A stretch of 64,000 bases of DNA. Source: JAUICS01 sp964384335 (GTDB lineage: Bacteria; Pseudomonadota; Alphaproteobacteria; Micavibrionales; Micavibrionaceae). Each line of letters starts with the position of its first letter. The first letter of the stretch is position 1. Below the pieces are notes generated by a model. That model searched no databases. It was given only the letters and a program-made list of their open reading frames with translations, and was not told the origin of the DNA. Positions 34,458 to 42,652 of the stretch are shown here, one piece after another. Both the position numbers and the translations under genes were made by a program. The stretch is from positions 38,074 through 102,073 of the forward strand of contig CAYLKN010000002.1 in assembly GCA_964384335.1 (NCBI GenBank). Direction: 5' to 3'.

Positions 34458-35390
34458 CTATTCTATAATCTCAGCAGTATTCATAATATCAAGAGGGATA
34501 TTGACACCGAGTTCAGCAATCGTGTTTGCATTAACAAACAAAACAGGGCTGGGATCGGTTTTTACTGGAACTTCCGAGACATCTTTCCCATCAATCAGAA
34601 CCTCCGCAACGCTGTCAGCCAGCATTCTTCCAAGCTTGTGATCACCAGCAACATAACCGGCCACCGCTCCTTTTTCCACGGGCGCTTTGGTAAATCCGAA
34701 AACTGGTTTACTGCCGCTCACATCAATGATTTGTGGGGTGTTGTCAATAAGCTCGGCCTGAGACCCAATAACAAAAGCATCAAATTGATCCTGGATAGCT
34801 TTTACATCCGCTACAGCCTCATCAATAGTATTGTATTTTTTTACTGTACAATTCAATCCAACTTTTGGACACGCTTCATTTGAACCTTTTTCATCAACCG
34901 GCGCACCAGGATGGCCTTCCTCAAGCATGATCAAAACATTTCCATCCGGCACAACCTCTGAAACAATACTCAGACGTATCTCGTAAGGAATGTAATATGT
35001 CACACCTGTAAAATTTTTGTCAGGATTATTCATATCGTCAATAGCACCAAGGAACTCCGGGTTGTTAGAAGCCCCTATAAAAGCAGGCTTTGTCGTAGGA
35101 TTTTCACCCAGAAACTTTGCGCCGTTAGAGCGTAAAATCAACATACCGTCTTTGCTTTGTTCAAAATCGGCAACTGCGGCCCTTAAAGCATCAACATCCG
35201 CTAAATCGGGTCTTGTTTCAATTTTAGCGTCCGGTGCAATTTCAGACATTCTTTCTTCAAATCCCCCCATTATTCTTTTGGCCATGCCAGAATTGCCATA
35301 CCATGCGGCACCGATTTCCAGTGCTTGAGCATGAGCGGGATGTAATAAGAAAATTCCGCATATTAAAGATAGTAAAAATTTAGTGTTCAT
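34458..35390 (-). CDS. ABC-type substrate-binding protein (PF04392-like)
   Basis: 310-residue periplasmic binding protein. ATG 35390 is chosen because GGAGG lies 7 bases upstream and the product then begins with a clean signal peptide (about 1-22, ending AHAQA). The mature part alternates two Rossmann-like lobes: FEQSKDGMLILRS, NFTGVTYYIPYEIRL, FVIGSQAELIDNT, KPVFGFTKAPVEKGAVAGY and a C-terminal NIPLDIMNTAEIIE. A CX6C pair (ACPKVGLNC) likely forms a disulfide and is kept in the frameshifted paralogue. No permease or ATPase gene is adjacent, so transport is not supported by context; the neighbouring chemoreceptor makes ligand presentation to a sensor an alternative. Confidence 0.85.
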   Translation of the reverse strand: MNTKFLLSLICGIFLLHPAHAQALEIGAAWYGNSGMAKRIMGGFEERMSEIAPDAKIETRPDLADVDALRAAVADFEQSKDGMLILRSNGAKFLGENPTTKPAFIGASNNPEFLGAIDDMNNPDKNFTGVTYYIPYEIRLSIVSEVVPDGNVLIMLEEGHPGAPVDEKGSNEACPKVGLNCTVKKYNTIDEAVADVKAIQDQFDAFVIGSQAELIDNTPQIIDVSGSKPVFGFTKAPVEKGAVAGYVAGDHKLGRMLADSVAEVLIDGKDVSEVPVKTDPSPVLFVNANTIAELGVNIPLDIMNTAEIIE

Positions 35391-35745
35391 GTTTATCCTC
35401 CAATAGATAAGGTTTACTTCAAAATTAAAAGTACATGATCCAAGGCAAAACACAATTGTATATCAAAAAAGTTATGACACGGATCAAGTTTATTATTATG
35501 CATAATATTTAGTTATTATTTGGTTAAAAAAATAATCAACTTATCCTATTATCTGATTACACTATAAAAGCAGAATAAAAGCAGATTAATAGCTTTCTTA
35601 ACCCAAATAGGGCAAGGCAGGTTTTCAACGTCATTTCGCTTGACATAGTTTCAAAATTTAAGGGGCACAGATTTCGAGAATATACTGAATGCCAGGGATG
35701 TTACATATATCCACTGTGGCATCAGTTGAAAATTGAAATGAAAAC
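35391..35745. other. Long AT-rich spacer between the binding-protein gene and the repeat next to pyrG
   Basis: About 355 bases upstream of the binding-protein gene. It holds that gene's Shine-Dalgarno and presumably its promoter, plus a short tandem AAAGCAGA-type duplication near 35568-35585. No open frame of note, tRNA or known RNA was recognised. Confidence 0.5.
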
Positions 35746-35804
35746 TAGAGCAAATCGCGATCAAAAAGAATCGCTTTGCTATTTTTTGAACACGATCTGC
35801 CCTA
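35746..35804. repeat. Palindromic repeat element, copy 1 (short form)
   Basis: 59-base element beginning TAGAGCAAATCGCG and ending CACGATCTGCCCTA; the ends are imperfect inverted repeats of each other (11 of 14 positions). The interior has A-rich and T-rich arms that can fold against each other. The same end sequences bound a longer copy at 40797-40933. It sits 6 bases past the pyrG stop, so it could serve as that operon's transcription end. Resembles REP/MITE-type palindromic units; no transposase is nearby. Confidence 0.6.
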
Positions 35805-35810
35805 TGTCTA

Positions 35811-37445
35811 TCAAACCAGCCGGCTTTGCTTCAGGGCTGCATCAATGAAGGAAACAAAAAGGGGATGAGGGGCAAACGGTTTTGATTTGAGTTCAGGGTG
35901 AAACTGAACCCCAATGAACCAAGGATGATCATCACGTTCACATATTTCAGGCAATTTACCGTCGGGTGACATACCCGAAAAAACAAGGCCAGCATTTGCA
36001 AGTTTCTCTCTGTAATTCACATTGACTTCATAACGGTGTCTGTGACGCTCCATTATCTTTTGCGCACCGTAAATCCGTTCCGCCCGTGACCCCTTTTCGA
36101 GGAGCGCAGGAAAGGCACCAAGGCGCATAGTGCCGCCCAAATCCGAATTTTCCGATCTCTTTTCAATCTTTCCGCCCTTCGACCATTCACGCATAAGCCC
36201 GATCAGTATCTCGCCTTCTACTTCAGAAAATTCAGTTGAGACAGGATTTTCAATATCAGTCAGGTGCATTGCGGTTTCAAGGATGGCCATCTGAAGACCG
36301 AAACAAATTCCAAAATACGGGATATTCATCTCCCGCGCATATTGTGCGGCTCTGATCTTGCCCTGCGCACCACGTTCGCCGAAGGCACCCGGAACCAGAA
36401 TACCGTTAATGCCCTGCAATGCCGCCCCGATATCCTCGCCGTTATCAAAACCGCTGGCGTCAATAAATTTTAGGTTCACTTTGACATTATTGGCTATACC
36501 CCCGTGCACGAGTGCCTCATTGAGAGACTTATAGCTGTCGGCAAGATTCGTATATTTACCGACAATGCCAATTGTCACTTCACCTTCCGGTTCCTTAATT
36601 CTCCTTACTATATTTTCCCAGATTGAAAGGTCAGGCTTTTTACCTTTATTAAGCCCGAATATATCCAGCACCTGTTCATCCAGTCCTTCCTTATGATAAG
36701 TAAGTGGAACCTCATAAATTGTATTAACATCAAGTGCCGGAATAACCTTTTTATCGTCAAGGTTACAGAAAAGTGCAATTTTTTTGATTTCATCCTTTTC
36801 AATAGGCCGGTCAGCCCGACACAGCAGTATTCGCGGCCTGATTCCCGCACTCATCAGTTCCTTGACCGAATGCTGGGTCGGTTTTGTCTTCAGTTCCCCC
36901 GCAGTTGGAATATATGGCAATAATGTCATATGAATAAAAAGTGCGCGGTCGCGTCCGACCTCGTTTCCAAACTGGCGGATGGCTTCAAGAAAAGGCAATG
37001 ATTCTATATCGCCGACTGTTCCGCCTATCTCGACAATAACAAAGTCTGCAGTTCCTTCTTTATGGCGTATAAAATCTTTTATCTCATCCGTTATATGTGG
37101 AATGACCTGTATCGTTGCGCCAAGGTAATCTCCCCTTCTCTCCTTTTTCAAAACAGATGTATATATTCGGCCGGTTGTGGTGTTGTCTTCCTGGGAGGCG
37201 GGATTGCCCGTAAACCGTTCATAATGACCAAGATCAAGGTCCGTCTCCGCGCCATCGTCTGTGACGTAAACCTCACCATGCTGAAATGGGCTCATGGTTC
37301 CCGGATCTACATTAAGATAGGGATCCATCTTGCAAAGTCTGACTGAATATCCGTGAAGCTGAAGCAGGGTCCCGAGGGCGGCGGAGGCAAGTCCTTTTCC
37401 AAGGGAAGAAACAACACCGCCAGTCATAAAAATATATCGGGTCAT
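35811..37445 (-). CDS. pyrG: CTP synthase
   Basis: Makes CTP from UTP, ATP and glutamine. 544 residues: synthase domain 1-267 starting TRYIFMTGGVVSSLGKG with the P-loop-like GKGLASAALG, and a class I glutamine amidotransferase domain about 290-535 with the nucleophile Cys in YFGICFGLQ (about 382) and the His-Glu pair in GVQFHPEL. Complete and of standard length. Starts 8 bases after secG (tpiA-secG-pyrG operon, the conserved alphaproteobacterial order). Its usual downstream neighbour kdsA is displaced by the accessory segment. Confidence 0.97.
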   Translation of the reverse strand: MTRYIFMTGGVVSSLGKGLASAALGTLLQLHGYSVRLCKMDPYLNVDPGTMSPFQHGEVYVTDDGAETDLDLGHYERFTGNPASQEDNTTTGRIYTSVLKKERRGDYLGATIQVIPHITDEIKDFIRHKEGTADFVIVEIGGTVGDIESLPFLEAIRQFGNEVGRDRALFIHMTLLPYIPTAGELKTKPTQHSVKELMSAGIRPRILLCRADRPIEKDEIKKIALFCNLDDKKVIPALDVNTIYEVPLTYHKEGLDEQVLDIFGLNKGKKPDLSIWENIVRRIKEPEGEVTIGIVGKYTNLADSYKSLNEALVHGGIANNVKVNLKFIDASGFDNGEDIGAALQGINGILVPGAFGERGAQGKIRAAQYAREMNIPYFGICFGLQMAILETAMHLTDIENPVSTEFSEVEGEILIGLMREWSKGGKIEKRSENSDLGGTMRLGAFPALLEKGSRAERIYGAQKIMERHRHRYEVNVNYREKLANAGLVFSGMSPDGKLPEICERDDHPWFIGVQFHPELKSKPFAPHPLFVSFIDAALKQSRLV

Positions 37446-37453
37446 TACCTGCT

Positions 37454-37867
37454 TTATTCGGCTATCGGCACAGAAGGTTCCTGCGTTGCGTTATTGTTAT
37501 CCTGAATACTTCCGGAGCTTCCTTCCGGCTCCGGCTCCGAATCCGGCTCCGCAACGTCTCCATCCAGAGAGGCCGGAACGGATATTCCTCCACGCATTTC
37601 TTCCCGCTCAAGTTCCTCAAAAATATCTACGGAGGATGTCCCGCCCGAGAGAACCGCAAGAGTCAGGCTTGTTACAAAAAACAGGGCGGCTGCAATCGAT
37701 GTTGCCTTTGTCAGTATGTTCGCAGCGCCTCCGGCACCGGTCAGCCCGCCCATACTGCCGCCACCTCCGCCAATTCCCAATCCGCCGCCTTCTGATTTCT
37801 GAAGCAGCACAAGTCCGACAATTGCCAAAGCCAGTATCAGATGTAAAATCAAAACTACCGTTTCCAT
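37454..37867 (-). CDS. secG: Preprotein translocase subunit SecG
   Basis: Small inner-membrane subunit of SecYEG. 137 residues: TM1 about 3-22 (VVLILHLILALAIVGLVLLQ), the conserved KSEGGGLGIGGGGG cytoplasmic turn, then TM2 about 52-72 (LTKATSIAAALFFVTSLTLAVL) and an acidic, Ser/Pro/Asn-rich C-terminal tail of about 60 residues with no conserved features. 35 bases after tpiA and 8 before pyrG, so cotranscribed with both. Confidence 0.93.
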   Translation of the reverse strand: METVVLILHLILALAIVGLVLLQKSEGGGLGIGGGGGSMGGLTGAGGAANILTKATSIAAALFFVTSLTLAVLSGGTSSVDIFEELEREEMRGGISVPASLDGDVAEPDSEPEPEGSSGSIQDNNNATQEPSVPIAE

Positions 37868-37902
37868 AGATTTAACCGTTGTTATTTTTACAAATTAGGG
37901 TT

Positions 37903-38634
37903 TTACGCATTTTTTTCCGCCGCTTCAAGGATTTCCGTAAACTCATCTGCCTTTAAGCTTGCCCCGCCGATCAGACCTCCGTCAACACCGTCAATCGCAA
38001 AAATTTCAGCGGCATTGGATCCCTTGACTGAACCGCCATACACAATACGCATGTTTTCGGCATTCGCAAGATTTTCATTACATTTTTGTCGAAGAAACTT
38101 ATGCGCGGAATGTATGTCCTCCGTTTTGGCGGGCTTTCCCGACCCTATTGCCCAGACAGGCTCGTAAGCTATAACCGTATTCTTGACGTCGGCGGTAGCC
38201 GGCAGAGATTCGCGCAACTGCCTCTCCAGAACAGTTTCAGTTTTGCCTTCTGCTCTTTCCTGCTGCGTCTCCCCGACACAGATAACCGCTGTCATCGAAT
38301 TGGCATGTATCTTTTCAGCTTTTTTTGAGACATTTTCACTGGTTTCCGAATAATTCTCCCTTCTTTCCGAGTGTCCTGCGATAACGGCCAAGCATCCCAG
38401 TTCGGCAAGCATGGCAGCTGAAACATCCCCTGTAAACGCCCCGTCATCATAAGCCGAACAGTCCTGTGCGCCGACCTGCAGAGACTGGCCGGAAAAAAAG
38501 GGAATATGAACAAAAGCGGGACAGATTACGATTTCTGTGTTCGGAAGATTCCTCGATTTTTCATGCAGTTTACTACAGAATATTTTTGTACTTTCGACCC
38601 TGCCGTTCATTTTCCAGTTGGCAATAACAATCAT
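37903..38634 (-). CDS. tpiA: Triosephosphate isomerase
   Basis: Interconverts dihydroxyacetone phosphate and glyceraldehyde 3-phosphate. 243 residues with NWKMN at the N-terminus, the catalytic His in AGHSERR (H88), the catalytic Glu in AYEPVWAIGSGKPA (about 159-172) and the phosphate-binding YGGSVKGSNA and DGGLIGGASLK segments. Complete. Divergent from the prolyl isomerase gene across 127 bases, which must hold promoters for both directions. Confidence 0.97.
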   Translation of the reverse strand: MIVIANWKMNGRVESTKIFCSKLHEKSRNLPNTEIVICPAFVHIPFFSGQSLQVGAQDCSAYDDGAFTGDVSAAMLAELGCLAVIAGHSERRENYSETSENVSKKAEKIHANSMTAVICVGETQQERAEGKTETVLERQLRESLPATADVKNTVIAYEPVWAIGSGKPAKTEDIHSAHKFLRQKCNENLANAENMRIVYGGSVKGSNAAEIFAIDGVDGGLIGGASLKADEFTEILEAAEKNA

Positions 38635-38761
38635 GGCTTTTACTTATAAAATTTTCAAAGATTTGGAATTGTTTTCATTTATGTTTTATAAGTGATTGAT
38701 TAACGCCCCTGCAATGGGTAAACAGGAAAAGTCTTATTTTTATGAACAATAGTGAGTAAAC

Positions 38762-40714
38762 ATGCTTAGAAAAATGCGTGCCGGTGCACTTTCGGGTGTC
38801 TTTCTGGTCTTTTTATTGCTTGGCGGCGTCGGACTGGTGCTATCCGACACCGGGGGATTTTTTAGAGGCAGCGTTCCAACAGGCGCGATTGCAAACGTAG
38901 CCGGTGAGAAAATCAGCATTTACGAATTCGATCAGCGTGTAAGACAGCTTTTAAACCGTCAGAATATTAATGTTCAGAACGCCTATGAATCAGGTTTTAT
39001 TCAACGTATTCTTGATTCGGAAATCGAAAGGGTTCTGTTTCAAAAGGCGTCTGTCGATTACGGGATAATTCTTCCGGATATCGAGGTTGCGAGGGAGCTT
39101 GATCCCGTTCTTGAAAGTGTTGAGCAGTCAGGACTTTCAAAGTCCGAAGCCCTTGATATGCTGGCCAGGCAGTACGGAATGCCGGCTGAGGACATTTTTG
39201 GCCAGGTCCGTCTCGAAATGTCACAAAGACTTATTCAATCGTTCTTCGACGAACAGGTACAGGCGGTTAATCCACATCTCGCCGCAGCCATTTACAGGAA
39301 TAACAATGAACACCGCACGGTAAATGCAATTATTCTGAACAATGACTCTGTGAACCTGGAAGACACGATTGAAGAAGAGGAGCTTAGACAGTTTTACGAA
39401 AACACAAAATTGCGTTACGAAATCGAAGAATCAAGACGTCTCAGACTGGCCTATCTTGAAGTGGAAAGTCTTGCGGATAACATTGAGCTTTCCGAGCAGG
39501 AACTCAGACAGCTTTACGAAGACCGCAAGGATGACTTTTTTGTTCCTGAAACGCGCCTCGCATCACAGGCAATTCTTCCGGATATTGAAACGGCGCAAAA
39601 TGTTGTTGAAAACGTTGAATCCGGACAAACACTTCAGGACGCCGTTAGTGACGTGGCCGGTCAGGACGAGCTTTACAGCCCACCGGAAAAATTTGAGAGA
39701 CGGGGACTTCAGGATGAAATCTCCGAACCCCTTTTTAATGCGGAAAAAGGTCAGACGATAGGCCCGATCCAGACCGTTTTCGGATGGCATGTTATGACCG
39801 TTGAGGAGATTGAAGAACCCAAAACGCTTCCCTTTGAAGAGGTGCGCGAAAATCTTCATAATCAGTATAAATCCGAACAGGCCATTGATATTGTCTTTGA
39901 AACAATCAATGCGATTGAGGATGCACTCGCATCGGGCCAGCCTTTTGATAACGTCGTTTCAAACCATGAAATGGAATTGCATACTACAGGTGCGATTACA
40001 CGCGGCGGAAATGCAATAGATCCTGAAACAGGGAATATTGACACGTCGGCCTCACCACTGGATCCGATCAGCAACCGCGAAGACAGGGCATATATCCTTG
40101 AAACGGCTTATACACTTCCGGAAGGTGAAATTTCTCAGGTTCTGGAAACAGACGACGGAAAAATTGTTATTACACAAGTGGAGCAAATCAACGCCCCGCG
40201 TTTTCGTCCGTTCGAAGATGTTAAAGACAATGTGCGCGCACGTTTGCAGGATCAGAAAAAAGCCGAACGAAACCGGCAGAATGCAAATGCTTATCTTGAA
40301 AGACTTCAAAAGGAAGACATAACACTGGAAACATTGGCAAAAAAGAACGGAAAGCCGCTTTCCGTGTTCAAGGATATCGGAAAAACTGCTGAAAGCAGCC
40401 AATATGCTGAAAACCTCAACTGGTCTACCCGTCAGGAAATTTTTAATGCGGAAAAAGATTCATTTTTCGTCGCCCCATCTGTCAAAGGGTTCATTGTCGG
40501 AAAGGTTACGGCCATTTCCATGCCTGCAAAAAGTGATATACCGGAGGATCAGATTGGCGAAATCCGGGCGACTCTGGCAGAGCGGCTCCGGACCTCCTAC
40601 CGGGATGACTTTATCAACTATCTCTACGGCAAATACAAAGTAAACGTAAATTATGATGTACTCAGCCAGATTTATTCAGAGGGCTCTCTTTATACCGGTG
40701 CCGGTGCCTTCTGA
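38762..40714 (+). CDS. SurA/PpiD-type peptidyl-prolyl isomerase
   Basis: 650-residue membrane-anchored periplasmic folding factor. One N-terminal transmembrane helix (about 11-31), a SurA-like N-terminal chaperone region (about 40-190), a parvulin PpiC domain (about 255-375, with ASQAILPD, LFNAEKGQTIGPIQTVFGWHVM) and a long C-terminal helical region. Resembles E. coli PpiD in layout; it probably assists outer-membrane and secreted proteins leaving SecYEG, in keeping with the divergent secG operon. In alphaproteobacteria this gene usually precedes trpE-trpG-trpD; here trpE is missing. Confidence 0.9.
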   Translation: MLRKMRAGALSGVFLVFLLLGGVGLVLSDTGGFFRGSVPTGAIANVAGEKISIYEFDQRVRQLLNRQNINVQNAYESGFIQRILDSEIERVLFQKASVDYGIILPDIEVARELDPVLESVEQSGLSKSEALDMLARQYGMPAEDIFGQVRLEMSQRLIQSFFDEQVQAVNPHLAAAIYRNNNEHRTVNAIILNNDSVNLEDTIEEEELRQFYENTKLRYEIEESRRLRLAYLEVESLADNIELSEQELRQLYEDRKDDFFVPETRLASQAILPDIETAQNVVENVESGQTLQDAVSDVAGQDELYSPPEKFERRGLQDEISEPLFNAEKGQTIGPIQTVFGWHVMTVEEIEEPKTLPFEEVRENLHNQYKSEQAIDIVFETINAIEDALASGQPFDNVVSNHEMELHTTGAITRGGNAIDPETGNIDTSASPLDPISNREDRAYILETAYTLPEGEISQVLETDDGKIVITQVEQINAPRFRPFEDVKDNVRARLQDQKKAERNRQNANAYLERLQKEDITLETLAKKNGKPLSVFKDIGKTAESSQYAENLNWSTRQEIFNAEKDSFFVAPSVKGFIVGKVTAISMPAKSDIPEDQIGEIRATLAERLRTSYRDDFINYLYGKYKVNVNYDVLSQIYSEGSLYTGAGAF

Positions 40715-41063
40715 TATCATCCGCAATTTATTCTGCGTTTGAAAACTTAAAAGTCATAATTTGACAAAGGTCAAAGCCAGCCTGGCGGATAAAAGCTAGA
40801 GCAAATCGCGTCAAAAAGAAACGATCTGCGATTTTTGATCGCTTGAATTTGCACGTCGATTCAATAAGTTAGGGCAGATTCACGCTTTTCAAATATAATC
40901 ACTATGATTATATTTGAACACGATCTGCCCTAAGTGAATCCCCTGAGAGATATCAGTTTTAACTTACCTGAAACTTGCGGATGACTGATTGAAAAAGAAC
41001 TGGAAAGTGAATATGAGGAAAGCTGGAATAAGGCTGAGATTCTTATTAAAGCAACGAAAGACT
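40715..41063. other. 349-base spacer at the prolyl isomerase/deacetylase convergent junction
   Basis: Contains the long copy of the palindromic repeat (40797-40933). The flanks hold no supported gene. This is the position where trpE would lie in the usual alphaproteobacterial order; no recognisable trpE remnant was found in any frame. Confidence 0.6.
40797..40933. repeat. Palindromic repeat element, copy 2 (long, double-hairpin form)
   Basis: 137-base element with the same ends as the copy at 35746-35804. The left half (40797-40852) folds GCAAATCGCG-TCAAAAA against TTTTTGA-TCGC-...-ATTTGC. The right half (40869-40933) is a near-perfect long inverted repeat running from TTAGGGCAGATTCACG to CACGATCTGCCCTAA around a central TGATTATATTTGAA arm. 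It lies between two convergent genes and can act as a two-way transcription barrier. Composite structure suggests two units inserted side by side. Confidence 0.65.
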
Positions 41064-42206
41064 CTATAAGGCAGATACGGAAATAACAGCCTCAGCCTTA
41101 AGCTTTTCGTTGATGAATTCGCTAAGCGGTACAAGTGACATATTGTTTTCAGGGAATTCTTTAATCCATTCCTCAAGTACATCCAGAGTTTCGTTATGAG
41201 GATGCGCAATGGCAATTGCAAACCCGTGCCGTTTTGCAATCTCCTCGGTCTTTTTTAATGAATTGCGGATAAAATCCTTTGTCACAACATGATCGATAAA
41301 AACGTCTCTTTCCGCAAATCGTATATCCGCCGCGGCGGCTGATAAAGCGGCCTTTGAATCATGTATTGTTTTTGAATCCAGAAAAATCATATCCCGCTCT
41401 TTTAATTCTCGCATGACAACATCAAGACATTCACGACATTTTGTAAACGCACTCCCCATATGATTGTTGATGCCGACAAAGCCTTCATAATCATCCAGAA
41501 TAGCAGACAGTGTCATCTGAATATCTTGCGGGGTCATTTGAACCTTTAATGACCTTTTTTCGGTCCTGATCGTACTATCGAGAGGTTCCATGGGGATATG
41601 CAGAAGTATGTCATGTCCTTCATCCCTCGCTCTGTAAATGAAGTCCCTGGTAAATGGCGCATCGGGTAAAAATGCCAGGGTCAGAGGTGCATTAAGTTTC
41701 ATGGCGCGGGCCGTTCTGAATGAACTGACCCCAAGGTCGTCGATAACAATTGCGATGCGCGGCTTGTTTGTATCAGGCAGGTGCTGAGCGGTATCAACAG
41801 GGCTTTCTTTTTCGATCGACGTTATGACTTCCTTAAAGAAAGCGTTTTGGTCAAACTCTTCAGCGGCGACGGGAGCCCGGAAGTTCCTGATGCTGTTTTG
41901 TAATTCAGGCCCCCCGGCATGATGTGCATCCGACTCGCTTTTCAACGCCGTGCGCAAATCTCTCCCGATCAATGCATTATGATTTCCGGCAGGCGTAATC
42001 TGGCTCAAAACAAAAGGATTTACAGGCCAGACATCATTGTTGATGTAAAATCCGTTGGTCAGACCCTGCTGCTCCTCCAAAGGCTCGCTGCTGTCCCGAA
42101 ACCAGGTTGCCCTGTCACTTAACACAAAACGATCAAGCAGGATCATGCATATAATGGCGATGATAAGATACAGGCCGAGATTTTGACGTCTTTTATGTTT
42201 TCTCAT
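41064..42206 (-). CDS. Divergent polysaccharide deacetylase family protein
   Basis: 380 residues from ATG 42206; an upstream ATG at 42296 would add 30 unconserved residues and neither has a strong Shine-Dalgarno. One N-terminal transmembrane helix (about 12-31, LYLIIAIICMILLDRFV), a low-complexity linker, then a NodB-like barrel from about 165: IAIVIDDLGVSS (the DD metal/active-site pair), LAFLPDAPF, ILLHIPMEP, GINNHMGSAF and FLDSKTI. The family (YibQ-like, DUF610) is a periplasmic, usually cell-wall-associated deacetylase-like protein with altered metal ligands, and the substrate is unknown. Normally found beside envC/ctpA, so its place in the trp locus is unusual. Confidence 0.82.
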   Translation of the reverse strand: MRKHKRRQNLGLYLIIAIICMILLDRFVLSDRATWFRDSSEPLEEQQGLTNGFYINNDVWPVNPFVLSQITPAGNHNALIGRDLRTALKSESDAHHAGGPELQNSIRNFRAPVAAEEFDQNAFFKEVITSIEKESPVDTAQHLPDTNKPRIAIVIDDLGVSSFRTARAMKLNAPLTLAFLPDAPFTRDFIYRARDEGHDILLHIPMEPLDSTIRTEKRSLKVQMTPQDIQMTLSAILDDYEGFVGINNHMGSAFTKCRECLDVVMRELKERDMIFLDSKTIHDSKAALSAAAADIRFAERDVFIDHVVTKDFIRNSLKKTEEIAKRHGFAIAIAHPHNETLDVLEEWIKEFPENNMSLVPLSEFINEKLKAEAVISVSAL

Positions 42207-42318
42207 AAATCTATCGGGGTTAAAACAAGGGAGGACATAAATCCAGGGAATTAATAATTGTTGTGGATAAAGGCAACATTTTTTAAATATAACCATAATT
42301 TAAGGCTTTGAAAAGCTC

Positions 42319-42334
42319 ATGAATTAAAATTCAT
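42319..42334. promoter_or_regulatory. Palindrome upstream of the trpG remnant
   Basis: ATGAATTAAAATTCAT is a perfect 7-base-arm inverted repeat in the divergent gap between the deacetylase start and the trpG remnant. It could be an operator for either side, but the AT-rich composition makes chance occurrence plausible. Confidence 0.25.
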
Positions 42335-42366
42335 AATTACAGTTACCAATGCATAAGATATAGATA

Positions 42367-42586
42367 ATGCTTTTAATCGATAGTTGCGGCAGTTTATCCT
42401 GTAACCTTTACCATGCCTTCGCCTTACGAGAACAAGAGAAGAAGATTGTGAGCAATTCCATTGTCTGTGCAGACGACATTACTGAAAAAATATTGAAAAA
42501 AAAGGCGGGCGCCATTGTTATCCCGCCCGGATGCGGGGACACCGGATAACACGCGTATTTGCCCGGATCTTGTAAAACATGTTTAA
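42367..42586 (+). pseudogene. trpG: Remnant of trpG (anthranilate synthase glutaminase subunit)
   Basis: 60 codons from ATG 42367 read MLLIDSCGSLSCNLYHAF..., ending AGAIVIPPGCGDTG and a stop at 42547. They align with the TrpG/PabA start (LLID-DSF-NL-H..., DAIVISPGP). Moving one frame forward, the next 12 codons read TRICPDLVKHV, matching the family's following segment, then a stop at 42584. The oxyanion region is altered, and the nucleophile Cys (GVCLGHQ) and the His-Glu pair are entirely missing, so no activity is possible. It lies directly upstream of trpD, the position of trpG in related genomes. Confidence 0.75.
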
Positions 42587-42652
42587 AAATTTTATTACAC
42601 TTATAAGTCACGTTAAAAGCTCAAAGCATATCTCATGACATAAAGCGAAACG

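Noticed and set aside
40990..41093. Charged 34-codon plus-strand frame (ELESEYEESWNKAEIL...)
   Set aside because: Looks protein-like but lacks a start codon and Shine-Dalgarno, overlaps the deacetylase 3' end antisense, and does not resemble TrpE.
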